Assembly (NCBI GenBank): GCA_002309195.1 | Contig: DBWY01000012.1 | Span: 129,210 to 152,041 of the forward strand | Source: Treponema sp. UBA1226 | GTDB lineage: Bacteria; Spirochaetota; Spirochaetia; Treponematales; Treponemataceae | Reading direction: 5' to 3' | DNA length: 22,832 bases | Shown: piece after piece, positions 16,246 through 22,832 of the stretch | How positions within the stretch are numbered: position 1 is the stretch's first letter | Layout of the letters: each line of letters opens with the position of its first letter | Program-made: the position numbers and the translations under genes | The notes under the pieces: generated by a model | What the model saw: the letters and a program-made list of their open reading frames with translations, nothing else | Database searches by the model: none | What the model was told of the DNA's origin: nothing

Positions 16246-16869
16246 ATGAAAGATATCCCGGAAAAAAAGGCAGAGCTCAGAAAGATTTTAAGATCAGAAA
16301 TTTCTGCCTTTGTATCCGGAATAGAAAAAAAACGGGAAGCAGAAAACAAAGCCTCTTCACTTTTTCTTGAAAGTGAATTTTATAAAAATGCTTCGATGGT
16401 TTTCTGCTTTCTTTCATCTAAAAATGAAATAAGCACAGACAGAATAATTGCAAAATGCATTCAGGATGAAAAGCCTGTTGCAATTCCTCGCATTACGGAT
16501 AAAAACGGTGAAATGGAATTTTACTTTCTTGCAAATATTCCGTTAAACTCGCAGACAGAACCCGGCTTTTATGGGATTTCTGAGCCAAAAATTTCTCTTA
16601 AAAAAGTAGAATTAAAATCTGTTTCGAAAAATGCAGTAATGCTTTTACCTGGTCTTGCGTTTTCTTCCTGCGGTACAAGACTTGGAAAGGGAAAAGGTTT
16701 TTATGACCGCTATCTTGAACGGCTTCTTGGTCAGAGTAAAAATTTCTTGAGCACAGGAAAGAAAATCGGTTACTGCTATAAAATTCAGCTTAAAGAAAAT
16801 ATTCCATGCGATGAAAACGATCAGAAAGTTGATTGTGTTATATGTGAGGATGGTCTTATTTTAGTTTAA
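16246..16869 (+). CDS. 5-formyltetrahydrofolate cyclo-ligase
   Basis: Converts 5-formyltetrahydrofolate to 5,10-methenyltetrahydrofolate using ATP, returning folate to the one-carbon pool. The 207-residue protein has the N-terminal KAELRKILR segment, the strand region MVFCFLSSKNEISTD, and the family signature LLPGLAFSSCGTRLGKGKG followed by FYDRYL (about 133-157), the ATP/folate-binding loop. ATG at 16246 is used; an upstream in-frame GTG (16192) would overlap htrA for 49 bases and would not add family sequence. The ribosome site is weak, so coupling to htrA (five-base gap) is likely. The end of the gene faces thrH with only 15 bases between them and no visible terminator. Confidence 0.93.
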   Translation: MKDIPEKKAELRKILRSEISAFVSGIEKKREAENKASSLFLESEFYKNASMVFCFLSSKNEISTDRIIAKCIQDEKPVAIPRITDKNGEMEFYFLANIPLNSQTEPGFYGISEPKISLKKVELKSVSKNAVMLLPGLAFSSCGTRLGKGKGFYDRYLERLLGQSKNFLSTGKKIGYCYKIQLKENIPCDENDQKVDCVICEDGLILV

Positions 16870-16884
16870 GTCCTGGCTCTAGTC

Positions 16885-17487
16885 TTAGCCTGTAACCTTT
16901 TTAATTGCATTTAAAAGTTCAGAATATTCTGTAAATGCAGGGTACTGTGGATATTCTTTAATGATGCTTTCTGTCGAGCGGAACAAAAATCCTGCCTTTG
17001 ATGCCTGTATCATTCCAAGGTCATTAAAAGAGTCGCCGCTTGCAATTGTTTCAAAGCCGATTGACTGTAAAGCTTTTACTGTCGTAAGTTTTGATTTTTC
17101 ACAGCGCATTTTATAGCCTGTAATTTCGCCGTCTGGAGAAACGATGAGCTCGTTGCAGAAAATTGTAGGCTGTCCGAGTTTTTTCATCAATGGGCCTGCA
17201 AACTGGCTGAATGTATCACTTATAATTATTGTCTGACAGAAAGAGCGAAGTTCATCAAGAAATTCTTTTGCACCAGGCATCGGATCTATTTTCGCAATCG
17301 TCTGCTGGATTTCTTTAAGTCCCAGGTTGTTTTTCTTTAAAATATCGATGCGGTATTTCATAAGTTTGTCGTAATCAGGTTCGTCACGTGTTGTACGGCG
17401 AAGTTCAGGAATACCGACAGCGTCAGCAAAAGCAATCCAGATTTCAGGAACAAGAACACCTTCAAGGTCAAGACAAGTTATATACAT
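16885..17487 (-). CDS. thrH: Bifunctional phosphoserine phosphatase / homoserine phosphotransferase (ThrH)
   Basis: A HAD-superfamily enzyme that removes phosphate from phosphoserine and can pass it to homoserine, linking serine and threonine synthesis. The 200-residue length and sequence track Pseudomonas ThrH closely: LDLEGVLVPEIWIAFA at the N-terminus (nucleophile Asp7, with Glu9 replacing the second Asp of the usual DxD), TTRDEPDYDKLMKYR cap region, motif II IIISDTF (Ser90), and motif III with GDSFNDLGM (Asp152, Asp156). The start has AGAGGA about five bases upstream, and a good promoter sits at 17536-17564. It lies downstream of sir2 on the same strand and converges on the folate gene. 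Confidence 0.93.
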   Translation of the reverse strand: MYITCLDLEGVLVPEIWIAFADAVGIPELRRTTRDEPDYDKLMKYRIDILKKNNLGLKEIQQTIAKIDPMPGAKEFLDELRSFCQTIIISDTFSQFAGPLMKKLGQPTIFCNELIVSPDGEITGYKMRCEKSKLTTVKALQSIGFETIASGDSFNDLGMIQASKAGFLFRSTESIIKEYPQYPAFTEYSELLNAIKKVTG

Positions 17488-17535
17488 AAGAATCCTCTGT
17501 ATTTTAGAAAAAATAATTTAATAATTACGGACTTG

Positions 17536-17564
17536 AATATATCACAAGACGGATTTTACTTCAA
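17536..17564 (-). promoter_or_regulatory. Promoter for thrH
   Basis: On the minus strand TTGAAG (17559-17564) and TATATT (17536-17541) are spaced by 17 bases, about 48 bases ahead of the ATG. It overlaps the last codons of the possible small ORF at 17542-17604, so thrH can be expressed independently of the sir2 transcript. Confidence 0.75.
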
Positions 17565-17604
17565 TCGGAGGAATAATGTTATTCGTGCGGAGGAGTTCGT
17601 CCAT
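17542..17604 (-). CDS. Possible 20-residue ORF between sir2 and thrH
   Basis: An ATG six bases after the sir2 stop opens a 20-codon frame (MDELLRTNNIIPPIEVKSVL) that ends with TGA just before the thrH -10 box. The peptide has a balanced, protein-like composition, but 20 codons is within chance expectation and no good ribosome-binding site precedes it. It could be a small protein, a coupling peptide, or an accident. I do not recognise it. Confidence 0.25.
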   Translation of the reverse strand: MDELLRTNNIIPPIEVKSVL

Positions 17605-17610
17605 TACTGT

Positions 17611-18372
17611 TTAACACTTAATCTTTGACAGAACTTTTCCTATTGCGTCATGAATTACAAGATCTGCGTTTGAGTCCATCTGTGTCGAAGATTTGTTAAG
17701 AAGTACAAGATTGTCGCCTGCAAAATATCTTACAAGTCCTGCAGCAGGGTAGACAACAAGTGATGTTCCGCCGATTATGAGTGTATCTGCTTCTGAAATT
17801 GCTTTTACAGATTTTTCGATGAGGTTATCATCAAGGTTTTCTTCATAAAGAACGACATCCGGTTTTACAAGGCCGCCACATTTTGTACATATGGGAAGCT
17901 TGTCAGGTGAGTTTTCGCTTTCCTTGATAAATTTATCATCATAGAATGCGTGACATTTCGTACAGTAATTTCTTAAAGTGCTTCCATGGATTTCGTAAAC
18001 CTCTTTGCTTCCGGCTTTTTGATGAAGTCCGTCAATATTCTGGGTTATGATTGCTTTTAATTTTCCGCACTGTTCAAGTTCTGCAAGCTTGTAGTGTGCT
18101 GCATTAGGCTGTATGTCGGTTGATAAAAGTTTTTCGCGGTAAAATCTGTAAAACTCTTTTGTGTTTTCATAAAAAAAACTGTGGCTTATGATTGTCTCTG
18201 GCGGATATTTCCATTGCTGGCTGTAAAGTCCGTCGACACTTCTAAAGTCAGGAATTCCAGATTCTGTAGAAACACCTGCTCCTCCAAAGAACACGATATT
18301 TTTTGATTTATCAATTATTTCCTGCAGTTGTTTAATCTGTGAATCAAAATCTAAGGCTTCATCGTTTTTCAT
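17611..18372 (-). CDS. Sir2-family NAD-dependent protein deacylase
   Basis: Removes acyl groups from lysines using NAD+, releasing nicotinamide and O-acyl-ADP-ribose. The 253-residue protein shows the whole catalytic core: GAGVSTESGIPDFRS (about 31-45, NAD-binding and cofactor loop), TQNIDGLHQKAG (110-121), catalytic His129 in EIHGS, and a complete zinc ribbon with Cys137, Cys140, Cys162 and Cys165. GGTSLVVYPAAGL and LLNKSST complete the Rossmann side. The Tyr/Arg pair of desuccinylases (CobB/SIRT5 type) is not present; sequence around 55-70 (KYPPETIISHSFF) is more like the deacetylase Sir2 of Thermotoga. GGAGGA lies six bases before ATG, and the upstream DUF4230 gene ends 19 bases away, probably in one operon. 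Confidence 0.94.
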   Translation of the reverse strand: MKNDEALDFDSQIKQLQEIIDKSKNIVFFGGAGVSTESGIPDFRSVDGLYSQQWKYPPETIISHSFFYENTKEFYRFYREKLLSTDIQPNAAHYKLAELEQCGKLKAIITQNIDGLHQKAGSKEVYEIHGSTLRNYCTKCHAFYDDKFIKESENSPDKLPICTKCGGLVKPDVVLYEENLDDNLIEKSVKAISEADTLIIGGTSLVVYPAAGLVRYFAGDNLVLLNKSSTQMDSNADLVIHDAIGKVLSKIKC

Positions 18373-18391
18373 AAGTGTCCTCCGTTTAATT

Positions 18392-18964
18392 TTATTTTAA
18401 CGCGGTTTTAACTGAATCAAAGCCAAGTGCAAGCATAAGCTGTTTTATATAATCAGAAGCTCTTTTGTCTGCATCGTCAAGAAAGCCTTCTGCAAGAAGC
18501 TCTTTTGCCGCATCGTCTTTTGCAGCTTCTATTTCGTCAAATATTTCTTGAACTCTTATAGGGACAAAAATATTCTGCGATTCATCAAAAACTGTCTGAC
18601 TTGTAATATCGTTGGCTAAAAGTTCTGCAGGCGGAATAAGTATCTCGATTGTCTTTCTGTCTTCTGAAATTGAAAAACTTATTTCGTCAATGTTTTTAAT
18701 TCCGGCTCTGATTATTCCAGAATATTTTACGATGCTGTAGCTTTTTGCAAGTCCAAGTGCCGCTCTTTTTTTTATGGTTATGATGTCTGTGTAACTCATT
18801 TTATAAAGGCAGAGTTCTGCAGACTGTTCGAGTGTTCTTGAAACCGTCGCATGAAGTTTTTCTGTTTTGACCTGTGTAAATTTCTTCCAGCCGAAATATC
18901 CTGCAGTACAGAGTGCTCCGATTAAAATGATTGTAAAAAGCAGTTTTATGATAAATCTTTTCAT
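18392..18964 (-). CDS. DUF4230 membrane-anchored protein
   Basis: A 190-residue protein of the DUF4230 family, function unknown. One N-terminal membrane helix (about 4-25) follows a short basic start (MKR), and the remainder should lie outside the cytoplasm. The domain is recognised by VKYSGIIRAGIKNIDEISFSI followed by KTIEILIPPAELLANDI and a helical end rich in Ala and Asp. It begins a minus-strand gene set with sir2. The ATG at 18964 is only six bases after a TATAAT box and has no ribosome site, which predicts a leaderless transcript. Family assignment is by recalled pattern; I cannot offer a biochemical role. Confidence 0.75.
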   Translation of the reverse strand: MKRFIIKLLFTIILIGALCTAGYFGWKKFTQVKTEKLHATVSRTLEQSAELCLYKMSYTDIITIKKRAALGLAKSYSIVKYSGIIRAGIKNIDEISFSISEDRKTIEILIPPAELLANDITSQTVFDESQNIFVPIRVQEIFDEIEAAKDDAAKELLAEGFLDDADKRASDYIKQLMLALGFDSVKTALK

Positions 18965-18970
18965 TCTTTT

Positions 18971-18979
18971 ATTATAACA
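18971..18979 (-). promoter_or_regulatory. Extended -10 promoter, leaderless start of the DUF4230 gene
   Basis: The minus strand reads TGTTATAAT, an extended -10 element (TATAAT at 18971-18976). Only six bases separate it from ATG, so transcription should begin at or next to the A of the start codon. No good -35 box is seen (TGTTAA or CTGTTA at 16-17 bases is the nearest), consistent with reliance on the extended -10. Confidence 0.6.
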
Positions 18980-19006
18980 TCGAATGGCGTTTTTAACAGT
19001 AAAAAC

Positions 19007-19035
19007 TATACAAAAAGCAATGCTGTGGTTATAAT
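19007..19035 (+). promoter_or_regulatory. Promoter with predicted leaderless start of the M16-like gene
   Basis: TATACA (19007-19012) and TATAAT (19030-19035) are spaced by 17 bases. The ATG at 19043 lies seven bases after the -10 box, where transcription is expected to begin, and no Shine-Dalgarno sequence precedes it. An alternative GTG at 19025 would place the -10 box inside the gene and is less likely. Confidence 0.62.
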
Positions 19036-19042
19036 AATATTT

Positions 19043-21844
19043 ATGAAAAACCGTAAAAAAAAGTTTCTGGTATGCTTTTCTTTTATATTTTTGTCGCTCA
19101 GTGCTTTATGTGCTGATGACGGTGTAAACGAATATGTTCTTGAAAACGGCCTTCGGGTGTTTGTACTTGAAGATTTTTCTTCGGCACTTGTACGTGTCGA
19201 ATTTGCATGCCGTGCAGGTTTTTCAAACCAGACTCCTTCGAATGCAGGATTTTTCCCGTTATACACAAGGCTTTTTAAATATACTCTCAGCGAGGGAAGC
19301 AGTCTGCTTGAAGGTCTTTATTCTGAATGTTTTGACTCATCGAGCCGCTATATAATTACCGTTACAAGCGACGAGCTTACTCCGGTTTTAAAGGCAATTT
19401 CAGAAGCTGCCTTTGATCCGATGTTTCTCGACAGTGATATTTCGCGCGAACTTAACAGATTTAAAAAAGAAGTTAAGGAAAACGCCGGCAGTATAGAAGG
19501 TTTTATAAATGCAAGCATTGATTCGCGCGTTTTTTCTAAAAACCCGTGGAAGCATGACTCCGGAATATATCCTGCTCTTTTTTCTAAAACTTCTGTTGCA
19601 GAGGCGAGGGCTGTTCTTTCAAATATAAATTCAAGTTATTATGTTCCTGATAACTGCGCGCTTTTTATAAGTGGGCCGGTAACTTCGAAAGATATTCTTA
19701 CTCTTGCAGAAAACTATTTTTCTAAAGAGAATTTAAGAAAAAAATCGGTATCTAAAAAAGAAGTTGAGGCAGATTTTGAAAATGATAAAAAGCTTTTTGT
19801 TCTTTCTGATCCAGAATTTTCTCCTGATATGATTCAGGTTGTAATGCAGTACACGAAGCTACAGATGGACAGGTGTGATATAGCGTCTGCAGTATTAAAC
19901 GAAGATTCTTCGGTTTTAAAACAGAATCTTCTTTCTGATAAGGATTTAAAAATTATTTCTGCTCAATATATCAATGCTGCAAGTACACATAAAAGCCGTA
20001 TGTCTCGACTTATAATTCAGTCACTTATGGAATCTCCAAAGAAAAATCCTGCTGCAGCAGCGATGAGCTTTGTTAAAAACGTAAATGATTCTTTGTGTTT
20101 ATTCAGTCAGAAAGATTTTAACGATGCATGCTCAAGGCTTTCTTATGATTTTAAAAAGATGATAGACAGTTCTGCTCATCTTATGAATCTTCTTTCTGAA
20201 TACTGGGCATTAAAGGATTCTTATGATTTGTCCCGAAGCGAAAAAGAGAAGACATATTTTGAAAACCTTATGAACAGAGCAGAGAGAATAAATGCTCAAA
20301 GTTATGAGGAATTGATAGAAGAATTAAAGGCAGATGTACCGTTTGTTTTTGTTTTTGTAAATTCAAAAGTGCTTGAAAAATACGAAAAGACTTTTAAGGC
20401 AAACGGATATGAGATTGTTACAGTAAAAAACGGTTCGTGGTATACACAGTCGCTTTATGAAAATATAAAGAAAGCAGGCGAAGAAGAGGAACTTTATCAG
20501 GAAGAAGAACTTATTGCAAACGAAGATCTTTTTGTAGAAAAAAATCTGGATTCAATTTTAAGATTTAATCTTGATAATAAAATTCCTGTAATCGTAAAAG
20601 AAAGAAAGCCGGGTAATACTGTCTGCGTATGTTTTAATATTGACGGCGGTGAACTTTATAAGTCAAAGACAGATTATGGCCTTGAACATGTTCTTGTTGA
20701 CTGTCTTTATATGAACGTAGATAAAATCCTTTATGAAAAATATCGTCAGAAAATTTTTAAATTTTATCCTGTCGTTACAGAAAATGTAGATTTGAAAAGT
20801 TCTTCGATAACTATAGAATGTCTGGCAGAAGATTTTGATTATGTAATTGATTCTTTTTATGAGGCACTTGTTTTTGCAGAAATAATTCCTGCAATGGCAG
20901 ATGCTTCTCTTATGGAACGAAAAACTGAACAGATTGTAAAAACCGGTTCGCATGTGTTCCAGTTAAAGTCTGCAGCTGTTTCTTCGCTTTTTAAGTCTAA
21001 AGAACTTTCTGCAGTTTATACATTAAATCAGGATGTTTACAAAAAAATTAATTTTTCAAGGATAATCGAGAACTATCCTGAGTTTTTAAATGCATCACGT
21101 TATAAAATAATCATAAGCGGTAACTGTGCAGATTCATTTAAGACAGAAGAAAATTTAAGGAAAAAACTAAATTCTACACTTGGTGTTCTTGCCGCAAAGG
21201 ATTCTGTTAAAAAAATTAATTTTGAACTTAATCATCCGAATAAAAAAGTAAAAAAAGTAAAGATAAATCATGTTTTCTTAACTGACGTTTCCCGTGACAA
21301 GGCAGGCCCTCGCCCTGAGGTTTTGATTCCGACGACGGAGTTCCTTGATCCGTGCCAGTACTGGATTAACTATGACCCTGAACTTTCATCGCTTTCTGAG
21401 TTTAACGCACTGCTTCTTGATTTTGCAGATTATCTTCAAAAAAAATGTCATGAAAACGAAAACACTGCAAAGATTGTCGTAAAGGCAGATTATGCTTTGC
21501 CAGGTATTCCGTTTGGAGTGGTTACTTTTACAAATGTGCGTGATGTGGCTTCTCTTGAAAATATGTATGCAGAAGCTTTAGCTGAATACGAAGCAGAAAA
21601 TAGCGCTTTATGTGCATCACGCTGCAAAAATGCATGGATAAGGAATTATCTTGAGCCGACTCTTTCAAATGCCGGAACATGCCGTCTTATCGAAGGATAT
21701 ATATGTGAAAACATAGATAATTTTGACGGTTATGTTAATGATTATAAGAGCGTTCATACTATGGATGACGAAAAAATAAGGAATATTCTGCCTTTATTTG
21801 AAGGCGAAAAGGTCTTTAAAGTCTATTCCGCAGATACAAAATAG
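19043..21844 (+). CDS. Exported M16 (insulinase/pitrilysin)-family protein, apparently non-catalytic
   Basis: A 933-residue protein with a Sec signal peptide (MKNRKKK, hydrophobic to about 22, ALCADD) and two M16-like halves. The first (about 28-230) starts with the usual VLENGLRVFVLED strand and ends with NSSYYVPDNCALFISGPV, the family's YxPxN-x-L block. The second starts near 505 (LDNKIPVIVKERKPGN). The zinc site HxxEH is absent in both: the first half has SNAGFFPLYTRLF where it should be, and the second has GLEHVLVDCL (His549, with Val and Asp in place of Glu and His). It is therefore probably a pseudo-peptidase or partner subunit acting outside the cytoplasm. Codon and base use resemble its neighbours. 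The family call is fairly firm; loss of activity is inferred. Confidence 0.78.
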   Translation: MKNRKKKFLVCFSFIFLSLSALCADDGVNEYVLENGLRVFVLEDFSSALVRVEFACRAGFSNQTPSNAGFFPLYTRLFKYTLSEGSSLLEGLYSECFDSSSRYIITVTSDELTPVLKAISEAAFDPMFLDSDISRELNRFKKEVKENAGSIEGFINASIDSRVFSKNPWKHDSGIYPALFSKTSVAEARAVLSNINSSYYVPDNCALFISGPVTSKDILTLAENYFSKENLRKKSVSKKEVEADFENDKKLFVLSDPEFSPDMIQVVMQYTKLQMDRCDIASAVLNEDSSVLKQNLLSDKDLKIISAQYINAASTHKSRMSRLIIQSLMESPKKNPAAAAMSFVKNVNDSLCLFSQKDFNDACSRLSYDFKKMIDSSAHLMNLLSEYWALKDSYDLSRSEKEKTYFENLMNRAERINAQSYEELIEELKADVPFVFVFVNSKVLEKYEKTFKANGYEIVTVKNGSWYTQSLYENIKKAGEEEELYQEEELIANEDLFVEKNLDSILRFNLDNKIPVIVKERKPGNTVCVCFNIDGGELYKSKTDYGLEHVLVDCLYMNVDKILYEKYRQKIFKFYPVVTENVDLKSSSITIECLAEDFDYVIDSFYEALVFAEIIPAMADASLMERKTEQIVKTGSHVFQLKSAAVSSLFKSKELSAVYTLNQDVYKKINFSRIIENYPEFLNASRYKIIISGNCADSFKTEENLRKKLNSTLGVLAAKDSVKKINFELNHPNKKVKKVKINHVFLTDVSRDKAGPRPEVLIPTTEFLDPCQYWINYDPELSSLSEFNALLLDFADYLQKKCHENENTAKIVVKADYALPGIPFGVVTFTNVRDVASLENMYAEALAEYEAENSALCASRCKNAWIRNYLEPTLSNAGTCRLIEGYICENIDNFDGYVNDYKSVHTMDDEKIRNILPLFEGEKVFKVYSADTK

Positions 21845-21860
21845 AATACAAAATACTTGA

Positions 21861-21889
21861 TTGAAAATCACTTCAAAATTCATTATAAT
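21861..21889 (+). promoter_or_regulatory. Promoter for valS
   Basis: TTGAAA (21861-21866) and TATAAT (21884-21889) are spaced by 17 bases, giving a start near 21896 and a leader of about 50 bases. The leader contains a small CAGC/GCTG hairpin (21913-21926) with GGAGG in its loop and arm; the working ribosome site is TAAGGA, seven bases before ATG. No T-box element is present. Confidence 0.8.
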
Positions 21890-21945
21890 CTTTCGTAATT
21901 ATTTATTAAATTCAGCTTGGAGGCTGGAAAAATAAGGACGAAAAA

Positions 21946-22832
21946 ATGAAGAAAATTGAACTTGAAAAGGCTTACGATCCGAAATCATTTGAAGATCGTA
22001 TCTACAGCGAATGGGAAAGCAACGGTTATTTTAAAGCCGCTTCGGATGAGAAATCTCCGATTCACAAACAGTATGAGGAAAAAATCTCTCAGGGCAAAAA
22101 AACAGATACCTATGCAGTCGTCATTCCGCCTCCAAATGTCACTGGCGTCCTTCACATGGGACATGGTTTAAACAATACTCTTCAGGATATTGTTGTACGT
22201 TACCACAGAATGAAAGGAGATAATACTCTCTGGGTAACAGGAACAGACCATGCCGGAATCGCAACTCAGAACGTAGTTGAGCGTCAGTTAAAGAAAGAAG
22301 GAAAAACAAGAAACGATCTTGGGCGCGAAGCTTTTATCGAACGCACATGGGAAGTTAAAGAAGCTCATCACGACATCATCGTAAAGCAGCAGAAAAAGCT
22401 TGGAAACTCAACTGACTGGGACCGCGAACGTTTTACATATGATGAAGGTTTGAGCGGAGCAGTAAGACATGTTTTCGTTACGCTTTATGAACGTGGTCTT
22501 ATGTATAAGGGACAGCGTCTTGTAAACTGGTGTCCTCGCTGCGGAACTGCTTTAGCAGATGATGAAGTAGATCACGAAGATACACAGGGTGCAATGTACC
22601 ACATCTTTTATGAATATGCTGACGGCAGCGGAAAGATTGAAGTTGCAACAACACGTCCGGAAACTTTCTTTGGTGATACAGCAGTTGCAGTTAATCCATC
22701 TGACGAACGCTATAAAAATATCGTAGGAAAAAAACTCAAGCTTCCTCTTACAGGAAAAGAAATTCCTATTATTGCAGATGATTATGTAGATAAAGAATTC
22801 GGAACAGGTATGGTAAAGATTACTCCTGCTCA
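21946..22832 (+). CDS. valS: Valyl-tRNA synthetase, N-terminal part (partial)
   Basis: Class I aminoacyl-tRNA synthetase that charges tRNA-Val and edits threonine. The window holds the first 295 codons; the gene continues past the right edge. The catalytic fold opens with [18 protein letters not shown], in which HMGH (70-73) is the HIGH motif. [18 protein letters not shown] follows, then [15 protein letters not shown], where the zinc/insertion region enters the editing domain, and [22 protein letters not shown], a valine-enzyme editing motif. These distinguish it from IleRS and LeuRS. ATG at 21946 has TAAGGA upstream and a near-consensus promoter at 21861-21889. It is a single gene as far as can be seen. 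Confidence 0.97.
   Translation, partial: MKKIELEKAYDPKSFEDRIYSEWESNGYFKAASDEKSPIHKQYEEKISQGKKTDTYAVVIPPPNVTGVLHMGHGLNNTLQDIVVRYHRMKGDNTLWVTGTDHAGIATQNVVERQLKKEGKTRNDLGREAFIERTWEVKEAHHDIIVKQQKKLGNSTDWDRERFTYDEGLSGAVRHVFVTLYERGLMYKGQRLVNWCPRCGTALADDEVDHEDTQGAMYHIFYEYADGSGKIEVATTRPETFFGDTAVAVNPSDERYKNIVGKKLKLPLTGKEIPIIADDYVDKEFGTGMVKITPA

Noticed and set aside
17576..17614. A 12-codon plus-strand ORF with a GGAGGA before it, resembling a leader peptide
   Set aside because: It has no gene downstream on the plus strand (it runs into the end of sir2 in antisense) and is opposite the minus-strand small ORF; the ribosome-like site is likely chance.

Overview
The window looks like chromosomal DNA of a spirochaete, most likely a gut or rumen Treponema. 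The basis is a V/A-type (not F-type) ATPase operon, a ThrH-type phosphatase, relaxed spirochaetal lipoprotein signals, A/T-rich spacers and a secreted GH5 endoglucanase that would suit a plant-fibre habitat. The assignment is inference from gene content; no rRNA lies in the window. Gene density is high, no spacer exceeds 300 bases, and I see no insertion sequence, phage gene, CRISPR array or frameshifted gene.

Layout. (1) Positions 1-841, minus strand: a consensus promoter drives tRNA-Leu(UAG) and tRNA-Gly(GCC), followed by a terminator and the N-terminal part of trigger factor, which runs off the left edge. (2) 870-2964, plus: a lipoprotein GH5_2 endoglucanase and a DUF2974 alpha/beta-hydrolase. 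(3) 2976-14656, plus: one long tightly packed run, probably one operon: secG, a PtsN-like EIIA, nine V/A-ATPase subunits in the order G/H, C, I, K, F, E, A, B, D, then a UspA-like protein, a J-domain protein and methionine aminopeptidase, ending in a strong terminator. (4) 14741-16869, plus: an HtrA/DegP-type protease with two PDZ domains, then 5-formyltetrahydrofolate cyclo-ligase. (5) 16885-18964, minus: DUF4230 membrane protein, Sir2 deacylase, a possible 20-codon ORF, and ThrH with its own promoter. (6) 19007 to the end, plus: a large exported M16-family protein lacking the usual zinc motif, then valS, which runs off the right edge.

How the genes fit together. Region 3 ties protein export (SecG), a nitrogen/carbon phosphorelay-type EIIA, ion-gradient generation or use (V/A-ATPase), stress and chaperone-like proteins and N-terminal methionine removal into one transcription unit. 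Trigger factor, HtrA and the J-protein add a protein-quality theme.

Most of the window is housekeeping. The points most worth a second look are: a divergent promoter pair (18971-19045) in which both -10 boxes sit 6-7 bases from ATG, predicting two leaderless mRNAs; the M16 protein with both HxxEH positions degenerate; the accessory genes on the V-ATPase operon; a two-helix signal-peptide-bearing proteolipid preceded by a hairpin; and the small ORF between sir2 and thrH. I did not find a convincing wholly new system.
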